From NCBI GenBank assembly GCA_007115705.1, contig QXEO01000413.1, positions 1,054,001 to 1,118,000 on the forward strand: 64,000 bases of DNA, given 5' to 3'. Shown in pieces: positions 36,788 to 47,690 of the stretch. A model generated the notes under the pieces. The model was not told where the DNA came from, did no database searches, and worked only from the letters and a program-made list of their open reading frames with translations. Numbering within the stretch: position 1 is the stretch's first letter; each line of letters starts with the position of its first letter. The position numbers and the translations under genes were made by a program. This stretch comes from Dactylis glomerata (lineage: Eukaryota; Streptophyta; Magnoliopsida; Poales; Poaceae).

Positions 36788-38478
36788 TGATACGTCTCAA
36801 ACGTATCTATAATTTTTGATGCTCCATGCTTGTTTTTACACCATTTGCCTATTGTTTCGTCACACTTAGTGGCACTTTTATGCATTTTCCGGAACTAACC
36901 TATTAACGAAGTGCCACAGTGCCAGTTTCCTGTTGTCTGCTGTTTTTGTGTTTCAGAGTGATACACAGGAAATATTCTCGGAATTGGACGAAACAAGTTC
37001 CTAAAGTCTTATTTTACCCGGAAGCTTCCAGAGATCCGAAGAGGAGTAGGAGGTGGGCCACCAGGGGCCCACACACACAGGTGGCGCGGCCAGCCCCTGG
37101 CCCGCGCCACCGTGGTGTGAGGCCACCTGGCCCCACCTCTGATGACGCCCCTTCGCCTATAAAGACCCCCCGACGGAAAAAACCTAAGTACCCGATCAGA
37201 TTTCCAGAACACATCGTGATCCGTCGCCGCCGTCGACCCGAAGATCGGGAAGGTCCAGAAGCTCTTCCCGGCACCCTGCCGGAGAGGGGAATCGCCACCG
37301 GAGGTCTTCTTCATCGCCATGCCTGCCTCCGAAGCGATGAGTGAGTAGTCTACCTTGGACTATGGGTCCATAGCAGTAGCTAGATGGTTGTCTCCTCCAC
37401 CATGTGCTTCATGTTTAGATCTCATGAGCTGCCCTAAATGATTGAGATCACCGTTATGTAATTCTACATGTTTGGTTTGTTGGGATCCGATGAATATTGG
37501 TGTTTATGATTAAGTTGCTGTACTGAATTATATCTTTTGTTATCTCTATGTTGTTTATGATCTTGCATGCTCTCCGTTGTTAGTAGCTATCTTGGCCGAG
37601 TAGTTGCTAGTGACTCCAAGAGGGGGTATTTATGCTCGATAGTGGGTTCATGCCTCTATTTCACCTGGGGGAGTGACAGAAACCTCTAAGGTGGTAGATG
37701 TGCTGTTGCTACTAGGGAGAAAACAACATTCATATGCTCAAGGGCATATGCTTTGTTTACATTACACACTTTACTTAATGCAATTATCTGTTGTTCGCAA
37801 CTTAATACTTCTAGGGTGTTCGGATTGATATCCCCGGGAGTGGATTATTAGTCATAGATGCAGTTGGATGGCGGTCTATGTATTTTGTTGTAATGCCCAG
37901 AGTAAATCTCATAGTGATCTTCTTGACATATCACATTATCTTTATTCTATCAATTGCCCAACTGTAATTTGTTTACCCAGCATGTGTTATTTTATCTATG
38001 GAGAGACACCACTAGTGAACTGTGGACCCCGGTCCTATTTCCATCATATTGCTATCACATGTTTACTTTACTCGTACTGTTTACTTTACTCGCATACTAT
38101 ATTGTTTTCCACTCGATACGCTCATAACCTTTGTTTCAAGCAAACCGGTGAGATTGACAACCTCATCGCAAGTTGGGAATAAAGTATTTGTTTGTGTGTG
38201 TGCAGGTTCCGCATAACCTTCAGTCGTCATTGTCTCTCCTCTCCTGATCGATAAACCTTGGTATCTTAACTGAGGGAAAACTCGCCGCTATATTCATCAT
38301 ACCTTCCTCTTGGGGTTCCCAACGGGCTGGTTATCCACCACGCAGAAGGACAGTCTGCTCCCACGTCAACTATACACCACCACACGCAGCAGCTAGTTTT
38401 CTGGCGCCGTTGCCGGGGAACGAAGAAGAATAACCTCCCTCGCCAACTTAGCGCCAGCAACATCCACTTGGAGTAGCA
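36788..38478 (+). repeat. Element E 5' LTR with embedded primer-site copy
   Basis: 1691 bp, TATA box at 37158-37164, ending ...ACTTGGAGTAGCA. The last ~85 bp contain a full primer-site copy (38402-38419). The identical arrangement in the 3' LTR shows it was copied as part of the LTR. Confidence 0.92.
38402..38419 (+). promoter_or_regulatory. Primer-site copy inside the E 5' LTR
   Basis: TGGCGCCGTTGCCGGGGA, a perfect family primer site preceded by GCTAGTTTTC just as the real one is, lies 87 bp upstream of the working site. Its twin is at 44092-44109. Confidence 0.85.
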
Positions 38479-38488
38479 GCTAGTTTTC

Positions 38489-38506
38489 TGGCGCCGTTGC
38501 CGGGGA
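38489..38506 (+). promoter_or_regulatory. Primer binding site of E (tRNA-Asp type)
   Basis: TGGCGCCGTTGCCGGGGA, an exact match to the plant tRNA-Asp 3' complement, lies 10 nt after the LTR end. Confidence 0.88.
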
Positions 38507-38668
38507 GGAAGAGAAGACTTCTGCGAGGGGAGTTTTTCGCACACACATTCTTTACTTTGTTTTATTGTTTTGCTTTACTTTATTTTATTTTACCTGCATT
38601 GCTTTTTATCAAAAACCCAAAAAAATTAGAATCCTTGGTAGTTGCTATTTCTTTACTTTTAGTTTATT

Positions 38669-39535
38669 ATGTCTAGTTCAGTTGCTACTACTATGTCCCC
38701 CGAGGACATGATCTTTACTTTTAAGCAGAAAGATGAGGAAAGCTTTAAAGAAGCTTGGTCTAGAATTTATGATTGGCATGGAAAAACTGAACCTAAAATG
38801 ATTTTGAGTTTGCTTCTTAGTAGCTTTTACTTTGGACTTTCTCTTCGTTATAGATATGCTTTGGATGCTACTGCTGAAGGAGATTTCCTTCATTGTGATG
38901 GAGATCAAGCCTTCAATATTATAAAAAAGTTGATTACAATTTATAGCATGCCAACCTATTTTGATTCCTCTCTTGTGTGCATTTTTAATAGACTTAATAC
39001 TCTTGAGACTCAAACTGCTAGTTTGAATTCTTGCTACAATACTTTGCGCCAGCATTTTGATTATGTGCCAACAAATACTGAACCTTCGAGTTGGTATCCT
39101 ACGATAAAAGTCACCATTAGTGGTGAAACTTTTCATGCTCGTTGTGATATTATGTCTGAATTTTGTCTCATGCCAAAGGATGTTTATGAATCTTTGAGCC
39201 TTTGGAAGCTTTCTGAGGGAGGAGAAGGAATTTCTCTTACTAACAATGCCACTATATTTTCCCTTGGAATAGCTGAAGGGGTTTTTACAAAATTCCTAGG
39301 AAGAATGATATCTACTGATTATCTTGTTATTGAATGTGTAGGAAAAGGACAAATCACACTTGGAAGATCCATTCTGAAGCTCCTGGGCGCCGTCATCGAT
39401 GTGGGAAAAGGCAATATAACATTTATCTCTCCACCTTGCAATAACCATGTCTTCCCTAGAGTCAAGGGCATGGGTAAGAAAGGGAGACGTAAGGCACGTG
39501 CTGATCCTAGCACTTCATCACTTGATATTACTTGA
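38669..39535 (+). CDS. Shortened Gag fused to a degenerate retropepsin-like domain (element E)
   Basis: 288 codons from the ATG at 38669. Residues about 10-95 align with the second half of A's Gag core (an ESFKEAWSRI helix, then FYFGLSLRYR and DATAEGDF matching FYAGL and DSAAGGTF in A). About 165 N-terminal Gag residues are absent. Residues about 142-265 align with the retropepsin domain. The catalytic Asp is kept in ARCDIMSEFCLMP, but DLGAS has become DIMSE, losing the glycine needed for the active-site loop. The second-lobe motif reads ITLGRSILKLLGAVID, close to normal. No stop separates Gag and protease, unlike A. It is probably not a working protease. The frame is fully open despite this, which suggests another use of the protein or recent decay. 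Confidence 0.78.
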   Translation: MSSSVATTMSPEDMIFTFKQKDEESFKEAWSRIYDWHGKTEPKMILSLLLSSFYFGLSLRYRYALDATAEGDFLHCDGDQAFNIIKKLITIYSMPTYFDSSLVCIFNRLNTLETQTASLNSCYNTLRQHFDYVPTNTEPSSWYPTIKVTISGETFHARCDIMSEFCLMPKDVYESLSLWKLSEGGEGISLTNNATIFSLGIAEGVFTKFLGRMISTDYLVIECVGKGQITLGRSILKLLGAVIDVGKGNITFISPPCNNHVFPRVKGMGKKGRRKARADPSTSSLDIT

Positions 39536-39549
39536 TTCGCAATTTTCTG

Positions 39550-39598
39550 CGCCTAGCTCAAAGGCGTTAAAGAAAAGCACTCTTGGGAGATAACCCAA
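39550..39598 (+). other. Tandem RNA hairpins after the stop codon (E)
   Basis: Hairpin 1 at 39550-39566 and hairpin 2 at 39583-39598, stems as in A, B and D. Confidence 0.58.
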
Positions 39599-42467
39599 TG
39601 TTTTCTTTTCAGTAATTTTTATTTTATTTGAGTCTTGGAAGTCATTACTACTGTAATGACCGCTCCTTATCTTGTTTATTTCGTTTTTGTGCCAAGAGAA
39701 GCCTCTAATTTGAGTGAGGTAAAGATTTGGGGATGTTGCTGTCCTGAAACTGTTTTCGGTGCTGCACCGTAAAAATTCGTGAAAATTCTTTGTTTATCTT
39801 TTGGACCTGCGATTTCTTGTGCGTATGCCCCAGGTTATATCCAAACTTTTCTTAGTTGAACACTTTTTGATTTGAGCAACATAAAATCCCTCAAAAATTC
39901 GACCTTTGTCAGCTGTTCAGTTTTGACAGATTTCTGCCAATATTTGTGTTTGCCACTTTATCGCTTTCTTTTGAGTTCTTTTGATCACGGAACTTTTGGG
40001 GAGGTTGCTACAGTAGTATTTACTATATATGTGGTGGTTTTGAGTTGAAACCTGAAGCAAATAGAGGATTGATTATATGTTATGCTTACACTAATGTTGC
40101 TAATAGATTTGTGTTTAGTTTTGTATGAAGGAAGTTTTCAAGTGTAGGGATTGGAGAATGATGAGATGAGTTGAAGAATGGACAAAAGCTCAAGCTTGGG
40201 GATGCCCATGCATCACCCCAAGAAATATCCAATAAGTACAAGCGTCAAAGCTTGGGGATGCCCCCGAGGCACCCCTTCTTCATCGGCAAAAATCAGGTCA
40301 CCTTTCAAAACACTATATTTTTATTGCTTCATGCACTATGTGTTTTTCTTGGAGCGTCAGTTGTTTTAGTTTTCTTAGTTGGTTTAGTTTGTTTGTTTGA
40401 TGCAATAAATAGTTGGACCCCAACAAATTTCCTTTGGAGAAGTTGCCTTGTTTTCATTTGCAAAGAACGCTCTAGTTTTCACTCTTATTAAAAATCGAGT
40501 GTTCTTCTTTTTCTGCTACTGCTTTTGGTTTTCGTTTTCGCCTTGATTTGCGTTCAGACCTTGTCATATCTTTTCATCAAGGTGTATTCTTGCCTCTGAT
40601 CTTCATTGGTTTTCATCAAAAGAGGTGTCTATAAAAATTTCAAATGGTGTTGGAAAAGAGAAAAAGCTTTGTGCAAAATAGTGGTACAAGTAGGAGCTTG
40701 TGTAGACTGCGGCTTAGGCTTTTTCATGTCATGCTTGATGTCCTTTTGATAGTATGCTTAGTGGTTTTGCTGTAGCATGACTTGTCTCAAATAGCTGAGA
40801 TTGCTTAATGAGCCTTTGAAAAAATCATGCGTTGTTTTTATTGTATGGAAGCATTATTTTGGTTTTCTCCTTGATGCTTTATTTGGGTTGACTTGGCACA
40901 TGCTCACACATGTTAGACTCTTACAAAGTCGCCAATAGCCTTCATGATCATTTAGTTTTTGACTTTTGATGCCATCTTATGCTTCTTTTAATGTCGCTTT
41001 GTCGCTTTGCATGATTATGGCCATTATTGCTCTCTTAGTTGGTCGCTCCCAGTCTTTTGCTAGCCCTCACCTTGTACTGAGTATGAGCTCTACTCGTGCA
41101 TCCAACTCCTAAAAGCCAAAGTTTTCCAAAGTGTCCACCATACATACCTACTACAATTTGCTATTCCAAGTAAATTTGACTTGCTTTTATTTTCTCTTCA
41201 AATTAAACTCTTACCAGTGTTATGCGAAACTCGGTTAGTAAAGCTCTCACGAACCGGAAGGCACACTTTACTTTTTCCTGTTCTTAAAAATTTGACATTG
41301 TGGTCTCTTATGTTGAGTTGTTATGCTTGCAAGTTGTAAGTTGGAGACTAGCCCAGCCATGCAGTCATGGGCAAGCTTTCAACATTGCACTTCTTATTTG
41401 AGTTGATATCGTGATCTTTTGTTTATGGATGCCCGCGGTGTGAAATGAATTGGGAATCTTGTGGGGATCATGGAGTTTGTATATGTGTTAGGGAAACACC
41501 GGGCCGCCAATCTAAGCCATGCATAATTCATGGTGGAAATTTGCAGCATACCCATGGTGAACATTCGACGACACATCTCATAATAAAAAGCTAAACAAAA
41601 GGCAAATAAAAGAGATGTCGAGGTGTTCATTGTCTGCTTGTCCTGTCATTTTGGTGTGGGCTTGGTCCATGTCATCGGGCATGGAGGTACCCCATTGGCG
41701 GTTCTCAATGATATGCATATACTTACAATGACAAGAGCCTTGCTTGGGACTCTAAGTAAAGTAGCATGAGGTTTGGGTACTCGTATTCACGGGACACGAG
41801 GTTTTCAACTTATGATTTGTCAAGCATATGCATCATAATTGTTCTCGCATTAACTTTAACCATTCAAGATGCTTATGATGGGGGCAATGAGAGCTCAAAG
41901 CCGGTAAGTACCATAATTTTTGAAGGTTATAAAACTTGCAATCACTGCTTCCCTCTGCGAAGGGCCTTTCTTTTACTTTTATGTTGAGTCACCACCTTCT
42001 TTCTTTATGCACCATTAAGAGAGCATAGTTGTCATTCTTAGTGTGATATGCATTGTCCCAAAGTTCATTGATTGATTCATATTGTTGGTTTCACTTGTTC
42101 TTAAATTATTTGTATCTAGTCGCCCTCTTAAACTTGAAGGTGTCCTATGCATTTATGTTTTGCTCTCTTTGAAGGACAAGCTGAAAACCATTTGTATGTT
42201 TTTCCTTATGATTTGAACACACGTTTGACTTTCATTGTTTCATTTTCATGATCTTTTGTTTGTGTTCATTTGCATGTTTACAACATGGTTGCTAAGTTCT
42301 TATTGTCATGATTATATCTTCATGCCCATGTTTTAAGTTCTAATGATCCCAGCTCACAAATGCTTACATAGATGATCAAGATTGTGTAGGTGCATGTCAC
42401 CTCAAAAATTATTCTTTGTTATCACTTACCTACTCGAGGACGAGCAGGAGTTAAGCTTGGGGATGCT
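39599..42467 (+). other. Element E 3' non-coding module (beta cassette)
   Basis: No gene. Purine-tract-like motifs occur at 40192-40205 and 40248-40261, the beta cassette at about 41141-41939, and the polypurine tract at 42453-42467. Confidence 0.75.
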
Positions 42468-44158
42468 TGATACGTCTCAAACGTATCTATAATTTTTGAT
42501 GCTCCATGCTTGTTTTTACACCATTTGCCTATTGTTTTGTTACACTTAGTGGCACTTTTATGCATTTTCCGGAACTAACCTATTAACAAAGTGCCACAGT
42601 GCCAGTTTCCTGTTTTCTGCTGTTTTTGTGTTTCAGAGTGATACACACGAAATATTCTCGGAATTGGACGAAACAAGTTCCTGAAGTCTTATTTTACCCG
42701 GAAGCTTCCAGAGATCCGAAGAGGAGTAGGAGGTGGGCCACCAGGGGCCCACACACACAGGTGGCGCGGCCAGCCCCTGGCCCGCGCCACCGTGGTGTGA
42801 GGCCACCTGGCCCCACCTCTGACGACACCCCTTCGCCTATAAAGACCCCACGACGGAAAAAACCTAAGTACCCGATCAGATTTCGAAAACTCATCGCGAT
42901 CCGCCGCCGCCGTCGACCCGAAGATCGGGAGGGTCCAGAAGCTCTTCCCGGCACCCTGCCGGAGAGGGGAATCGCCACCGGAGGTCTTCTTCATCGCCAT
43001 GCTTGCCTCCGGAGCGATGAGTGAGTAGTTTACCTTGGACTATGGGTCCATAGCAGTAGCTAGATGGTTGTCTCCTCCACCATGTGCTTCATGTTTAGAT
43101 CTCATGAGCTGCCCTACATGATTGAGATCACCGTTATGTAATTCTACATGTTTGGTTTGTTGGGATCCGATGAATATTGGTGTTTATGATTAAGTTGCTG
43201 TACTGAATTATATCTTTTGTTATCTCTATGTTGTTTATGATCTTGCATGCTCTCCGTTGTTAGTAGCTATCTTGGCCGAGTAGTTGCTAGTGACTCCAAG
43301 AGGGGGTATTTATGCTCGATAGTGGGTTCATGCCTCTATTTCACCTGGGGGAGTGACAGAAACCTCTAAGGTGGTAGATGTGCTGTTGCTACTAGGGAGA
43401 AAACAACATTCATATGCTCAAGGGCATATGCTTTGTTTACATTACACACTTTGCTTAATGCAATTATCTGTTGTTCGCAACTTAATACTTCTAGGGTGTT
43501 CGGATTGATATCCCCGGGAGTGGATTATTAGTCATAGATGCAGTTGGATGGCGGTCTATGTATTTTGTTGTAATGCCCAGAGTAAGTCTCATAGTGATCT
43601 TCTTGCCATATCACGTTATCTTTATTCTATCAATTGCCCAACTGTAATTTGTTTACCCAGCATGTGTTATTTTATCTATGGAGAGACACCACTAGTGAAC
43701 TGTGGACCCCGGTCCTATTTCCATCATATTGCTATCACATGTTTACTTTACTCGTACTGTTTACTTTACTCGCATACTATATTGTTTTCCACTCGATACG
43801 CTCATAACCTTTGTTTCAAGCAAACCGGTGAGATTGACAACCTCATCGCAAGTTGGGAACAAAGTATTTGTTTGTGTGTGTGCAGGTTCCGCATAATCTT
43901 CAGTCGTCATTGTCTCTCCTCTCCTGATCGATAAACCTTGGTATCTTAACTGAGGGAAAACTCGCCGCTATATTCATCATACCTTCCTCTTGGGGTTCCC
44001 AACGGGCTGGTTATCCACCACGCAGAAGGACAGTCTGCTCCCACGTCAACTATACACCACCACACGCAGCAGCTAGTTTTCTGGCGCCGTTGCCGGGGAA
44101 CGAAGAAGAATAACCTCCCTCGCCAACTTAGCGCCAGCAACATCCACTTGGAGTAGCA
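42468..44158 (+). repeat. Element E 3' LTR
   Basis: 1691 bp, same length as the 5' LTR, TATA box at 42838-42844, embedded primer-site copy at 44092-44109. It ends at GAGTAGCA, followed by the TSD GTTCC. Confidence 0.92.
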
Positions 44159-44163
44159 GTTCC

Positions 44164-44191
44164 CAACGGGCTGGTCATCAACCAGGCATCA
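44164..44191 (+). repeat. Element D 3' LTR, last 28 bp
   Basis: CAACGGGCTGG... to ...CAGGCATCA completes the D LTR after E. It is followed by CCTGG, the D target duplication. Confidence 0.9.
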
Positions 44192-44449
44192 CCTGGCACG
44201 CACAGTAATGAGAACACGTTCAGTTTGCGTGCAGCCATGCCGGTGCATCGGTACTATCCACACTCCTCTGCCCCTGAAACAAACAACACCACTTTGAAGA
44301 GATGAGTTAGCTAGCGGCGGACGATATATGCGAGAACGATGACCATGAAGATGAAGAGTGTATAGATTGAGAGGAGGTTGCAGACGATATCAAGGTTGTG
44401 CTATAGGTTGAACAACAAGGACACAAAAACACCTCCAGTTCATAGAGGA
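44192..44449. other. Flank of D, no gene seen
   Basis: This continues the target into which D inserted. A block at 44325-44365 (GCGAGAACGATGACCATGAA) resembles 29700-29740 left of D. There is no supported coding region. Confidence 0.35.
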
Positions 44450-45843
44450 GGAACACACATACGTTCACCCTTGCAGTATAACAGGGAGATACAGACCAAT
44501 TATTCTATGATCACCGAAAAAAACTTACAACACAAAAATTGTGTAAAACAATATCGTGAAGCTACTCGCCAAAGGAAATATTAAATGTCAGACCAAGTGC
44601 GATGAATTTGACAAAATTCAATCGAAATTCTTTCAAACATGAACACGAAATAGAAGGTTTACATTAAATGAAACTCGAAATCGATAGCCAGAATGGATTT
44701 ACCTCGTCGAGGTGCATCTTTTTCACTTAGAGCATATGTTTAAACGAACCATGGATGTGCTAATATGAAAGGCTTAGGATGGAGCTGTTTTAGGAGGGTG
44801 AGCGGAAGCAAACCTCAAGTACCCTCACGTGCAAGATTCCCTTGCTAGAGCATCCCAGGGGTCTGGCTTTCCGGAAACGTCCGATTTGGGCGTATGCCCA
44901 GGGCCTATGTGAAGAGTGCTTTGATGCGCGCGAGAGACAAGATTTAATGGGAGTGATGGTATCCAATCAACTCACTTTGGCCTCCATACGAGCTACCAAT
45001 CGCGCCTTATATAGTCCAATTTAACTTTTATTAAATGATTCTAAAAAGGTTTTTTTCCACTGGCACATATGAGCTCCTTTTGTGAACCACTCTCTTATGG
45101 TCTCTAGTCTCTAGGCTTCTACCAGTGCATTTTTTTATAGTGTGGGATACAAGGCGTATTAAATATGGGTACCATTTGGTAGTCGTATCCATTAGTCAGT
45201 ATCTATAATTGTTGGGTACTTGATTAGAGAAAAAAATGGTTATTGGTACATTAGGGGCGCGATTGGTAGCCTGCAAGGAGTTCAACCAGGCCCTGGGGAG
45301 AAGAAAGCCCATTGATTGAAGTCCCGGGGTGCATCCAAAATGTGGCCGACGCGCTGCGTAAAGCGCCCGCCGCCCAGGCCTTGGGGATACCTCTGAATCG
45401 AGCATTTCCCCAGAGCCACCCTCGTCTCTGGCTCCCGTGAGCCAAAAGTGGTCAATGCCTGTACCTAGACTCACTTCCCCTCACTCTCGTTTAACTTTCT
45501 CTCTCCTTCCTTTAACATCTCCCTCATAAGCCCTTCATAGTACCACAACCATGGATCGTTGAAGCATGTGTCCTACATGAAAAAGATGCACCTCGACGAG
45601 GGGAATCCATTTTGACCATCCATTTCGAGTTTTGTTTGGTGTAAGCTTCAATTTCATTTGAAACCGATTTGACTAAATTTTGTCAAATTTGTCGCACATG
45701 AGCCACCGTTTAAAATTTCATTTGGTGAGTAGCTTCACCATACTGTTCCACATAACTTTCGTGTTGTAAGTTTTTGTTTTGATGATCATAGAAAATATGG
45801 TTTGCGTCTCTCTTGTATATTGCAATGGTGTATGTATGTGACA
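44450..45843. repeat. Foldback element with long imperfect inverted arms
   Basis: 44450-44815 is an imperfect inverted copy of 45488-45843; for example CCTCGTCGAGGTGCATCTTT at 44702 pairs with its complement near 45585. Weaker pairing, including CTACCAATCGCGCC against GGCGCGATTGGTAG, continues inward to about 45020 and 45240, leaving a spacer of about 220 bp. This fits a Mutator-like or foldback DNA transposon without transposase. No TSD is clear. Transcription would give a long hairpin. Confidence 0.62.
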
Positions 45844-46156
45844 AGGGTATAGATAATAGAGCCCGTTACTTGAGTACCCCTGAGGCCCGTTAAGCTAGGC
45901 CCAAGTGTAATCCTAGTCGAAATACGAGTTTATGTCATATACCGATGTTGTAATATGTATCGGACCCCTCCCGCTCCTTGAGACCTGGCCACCTATATAT
46001 AGGGGCCAGGAGAGGACGGTGAGGGACAGATTGAGAGTAAGATAAGTCGATCACCACGTTTACTTTCGATACACACCTTGTTTGACTGATTTTACCTTCG
46101 AGTTCATCCGATCCTAAGTCCTTCATCTAGGACATTTGTCGAGTTAACCCTCGTCA
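45844..46156 (+). repeat. Element H: end of its 5' LTR
   Basis: A TATA box (45994-46001) and a leader end in ...CCCTCGTCA, directly before a TGGCGCCGAC primer site, marking the 3' part of a Tat-lineage LTR. Its upstream part is missing, cut off by the foldback element or older decay. Confidence 0.62.
45994..46001 (+). promoter_or_regulatory. TATA box of H LTR inside an inverted repeat
   Basis: TATATATA lies between CCTGGCC and GGCCAGG, so the core promoter sits in a potential hairpin. Confidence 0.6.
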
Positions 46157-46158
46157 AT

Positions 46159-46168
46159 TGGCGCCGAC
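46159..46168 (+). promoter_or_regulatory. Primer binding site of H, first half (split)
   Basis: TGGCGCCGAC begins 2 nt after the LTR end and continues as CGTGGGGAC at 47691 after solo LTR G. The primer site is therefore destroyed. Confidence 0.75.
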
Positions 46169-47685
46169 TGATGACCCACAAGTATAGGGGGTGTATCGTA
46201 GTAATTTCGATAAATAAGAGTGTCGAACCCAACGAGGAGCAGAAGGTGTTGACAAGCGGTTTTGATCAAGAATTCACTGTAAATACTAGCAAACGGGTCT
46301 TCAGGGGTATTTGGTAATGCAAGTAAATAAAGTACAAATAAATAAAAGACAATAATAGTAATTGCTGCAAGTGGCCCAATCCTTTCTAGAGCAAAGGACA
46401 AGCCGGTTGTGTAACTTATGATTACCAAATGTTCCCGAGGACACACGGGAGTTTCTGTCGAGAGCTTTCGCTTCATGCTGCTAAGTAATCTTCATTGGTT
46501 TGATAAGTGTAATGGGGGTGAACCTGTGCTAGCGTACTACCCTCACTAGGACTAATACACACTTGTGATTATACCCCCTGCAAGCAGCCGCAAATACAAG
46601 AAAGTAATTAAGATAAATCTAACCACAGCCTTAAACTCTGAGATCCTACGCTCCCTGGTGCAATGGTTTCCTAACGGGGGTTTAGGTTTCTGTCGCTCCG
46701 GCAATCTCCACAATTAGTAGCCAAATACACAATGCATTCCACTAGGCCCATAAATGGTGAAGTATCATGTAGTCGATGTTCACATGACACCACTAGTAGA
46801 ATAACACCACAACATAAATATCAAACCATTAAATAATACTCAACATAGTTTCACTACTAACATCTCGACTTCTCCCATGTCCTCAAGAACTAAATGAACT
46901 ACTCACAAGACATCATATGGATCATGACCAGAGGTGAAATAATGGTAAATAACAATCTGAACATAAACCTTAATTCAACGGTTTCACTCAATAGCATCAA
47001 CTACAAAGGTAATTAACACCGGGAAAGTTTTCCCTAAGAATTTGACAAGATTCAACCCAAGATGTTACAGCAGGATGGCGTGGTGATGGTGGAGATGAAG
47101 GTGCTAATGATGATGATGATGATGGTGATGATGATCCCGATGAAGTCCAGCACGATGGTGATGACGATGGCGACGATCTCCCCTCTTCGGGAAGGAATTT
47201 CCCCGGTAGATTTCTCCCTGCCGGAGAGCTTTTCTCTCTCGGTGTTTTCTGCCCCGCAGAGGCGGCGGTGTCTATCTCTGATGCCTCCCTGACTTAGGTT
47301 TTCGGGAACAACAATATACGCGAGGGGGCGATGGCAGTAGTGGGCCAGGGTGGCCTCACCATAGGGCGGTGCGGCCAGGGGTAGGCCCGCGCCCTCTGGT
47401 GGTGAGCCCACCCTGTTGCTCCTCTCGCCTCCTCCTTCTGGCTCCCTTCGTCTTCTGATATTATATGATTTTTTGGGTATTTCTCTAGAATTGTTGATCT
47501 TCAGAAATATGGTATCTTGACGGTCCTTTTTCCAGCAGAATCCTGACTCCGGCAGCAAATTCTCTAATGATCATCAAACATGTAAAAACAAAGGAAACAA
47601 CATAAGTATCATCTCTAAATATGAAATATATCAATGAATAACAGTAAATTATTTTACAAAATAGTGATGCAAAATGGACGTATCA
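46169..47685 (-). repeat. Solo LTR G (TGATACGTCC-type, Athila lineage)
   Basis: 1517 bp from TGATGACCCACAAG to ...GGACGTATCA, flanked by TSD CCGAC (46164-46168 and 47686-47690). On the minus strand it starts TGATACGTCCATTTTGC, which I recognise from abundant Triticeae LTRs. No internal region or second LTR is present, so it is a recombination remnant. The open frame at 47052-47558 spans a microsatellite and is not a gene. Confidence 0.85.
47097..47172. repeat. Imperfect GAT/ATG microsatellite
   Basis: A run of GAT/GGT triplets within solo LTR G, longest pure stretch near 47108-47132. Confidence 0.75.
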
Positions 47686-47690
47686 CCGAC

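Larger units (their letters stand above)
36788..44158 (+). mobile_element. Element E: non-autonomous element with a shortened Gag-protease ORF
   Basis: A complete 7.37-kb plus-strand element with LTRs of 1691 bp each, TSD GTTCC, tRNA-Asp-type primer site, one 288-codon ORF, the hairpins and a beta-type 3' module. There is no reverse transcriptase or integrase. The LTRs differ at about 27 sites (about 1.6%). It is nested in the last ~30 bp of D's 3' LTR. Unlike its relatives it has a second primer-site copy inside each LTR. Confidence 0.92.
29864..44191 (+). mobile_element. Element D: non-autonomous element with intact 197-codon ORF
   Basis: D is a plus-strand element of about 6.95 kb once the nested element E is removed. 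TSD CCTGG lies at 29859-29863 and 44192-44196. It has a primer site, one 197-codon ORF, the post-stop hairpins and a beta-type 3' module. It has no gag, protease or pol. The LTRs differ at about 42 of 1620 sites (about 2.6%), older than E which interrupts its 3' LTR. Its movement would have needed all proteins in trans. Confidence 0.9.

Noticed and set aside
45060..45135. Small CACTGG...CCAGTG inverted repeat in the foldback spacer as a MITE
   Set aside because: Ends agree for only about six bases and no target duplication is visible.
47052..47558. 168-codon frame in solo LTR G
   Set aside because: Runs through a GAT microsatellite and LTR sequence; known LTRs of this type are non-coding there.
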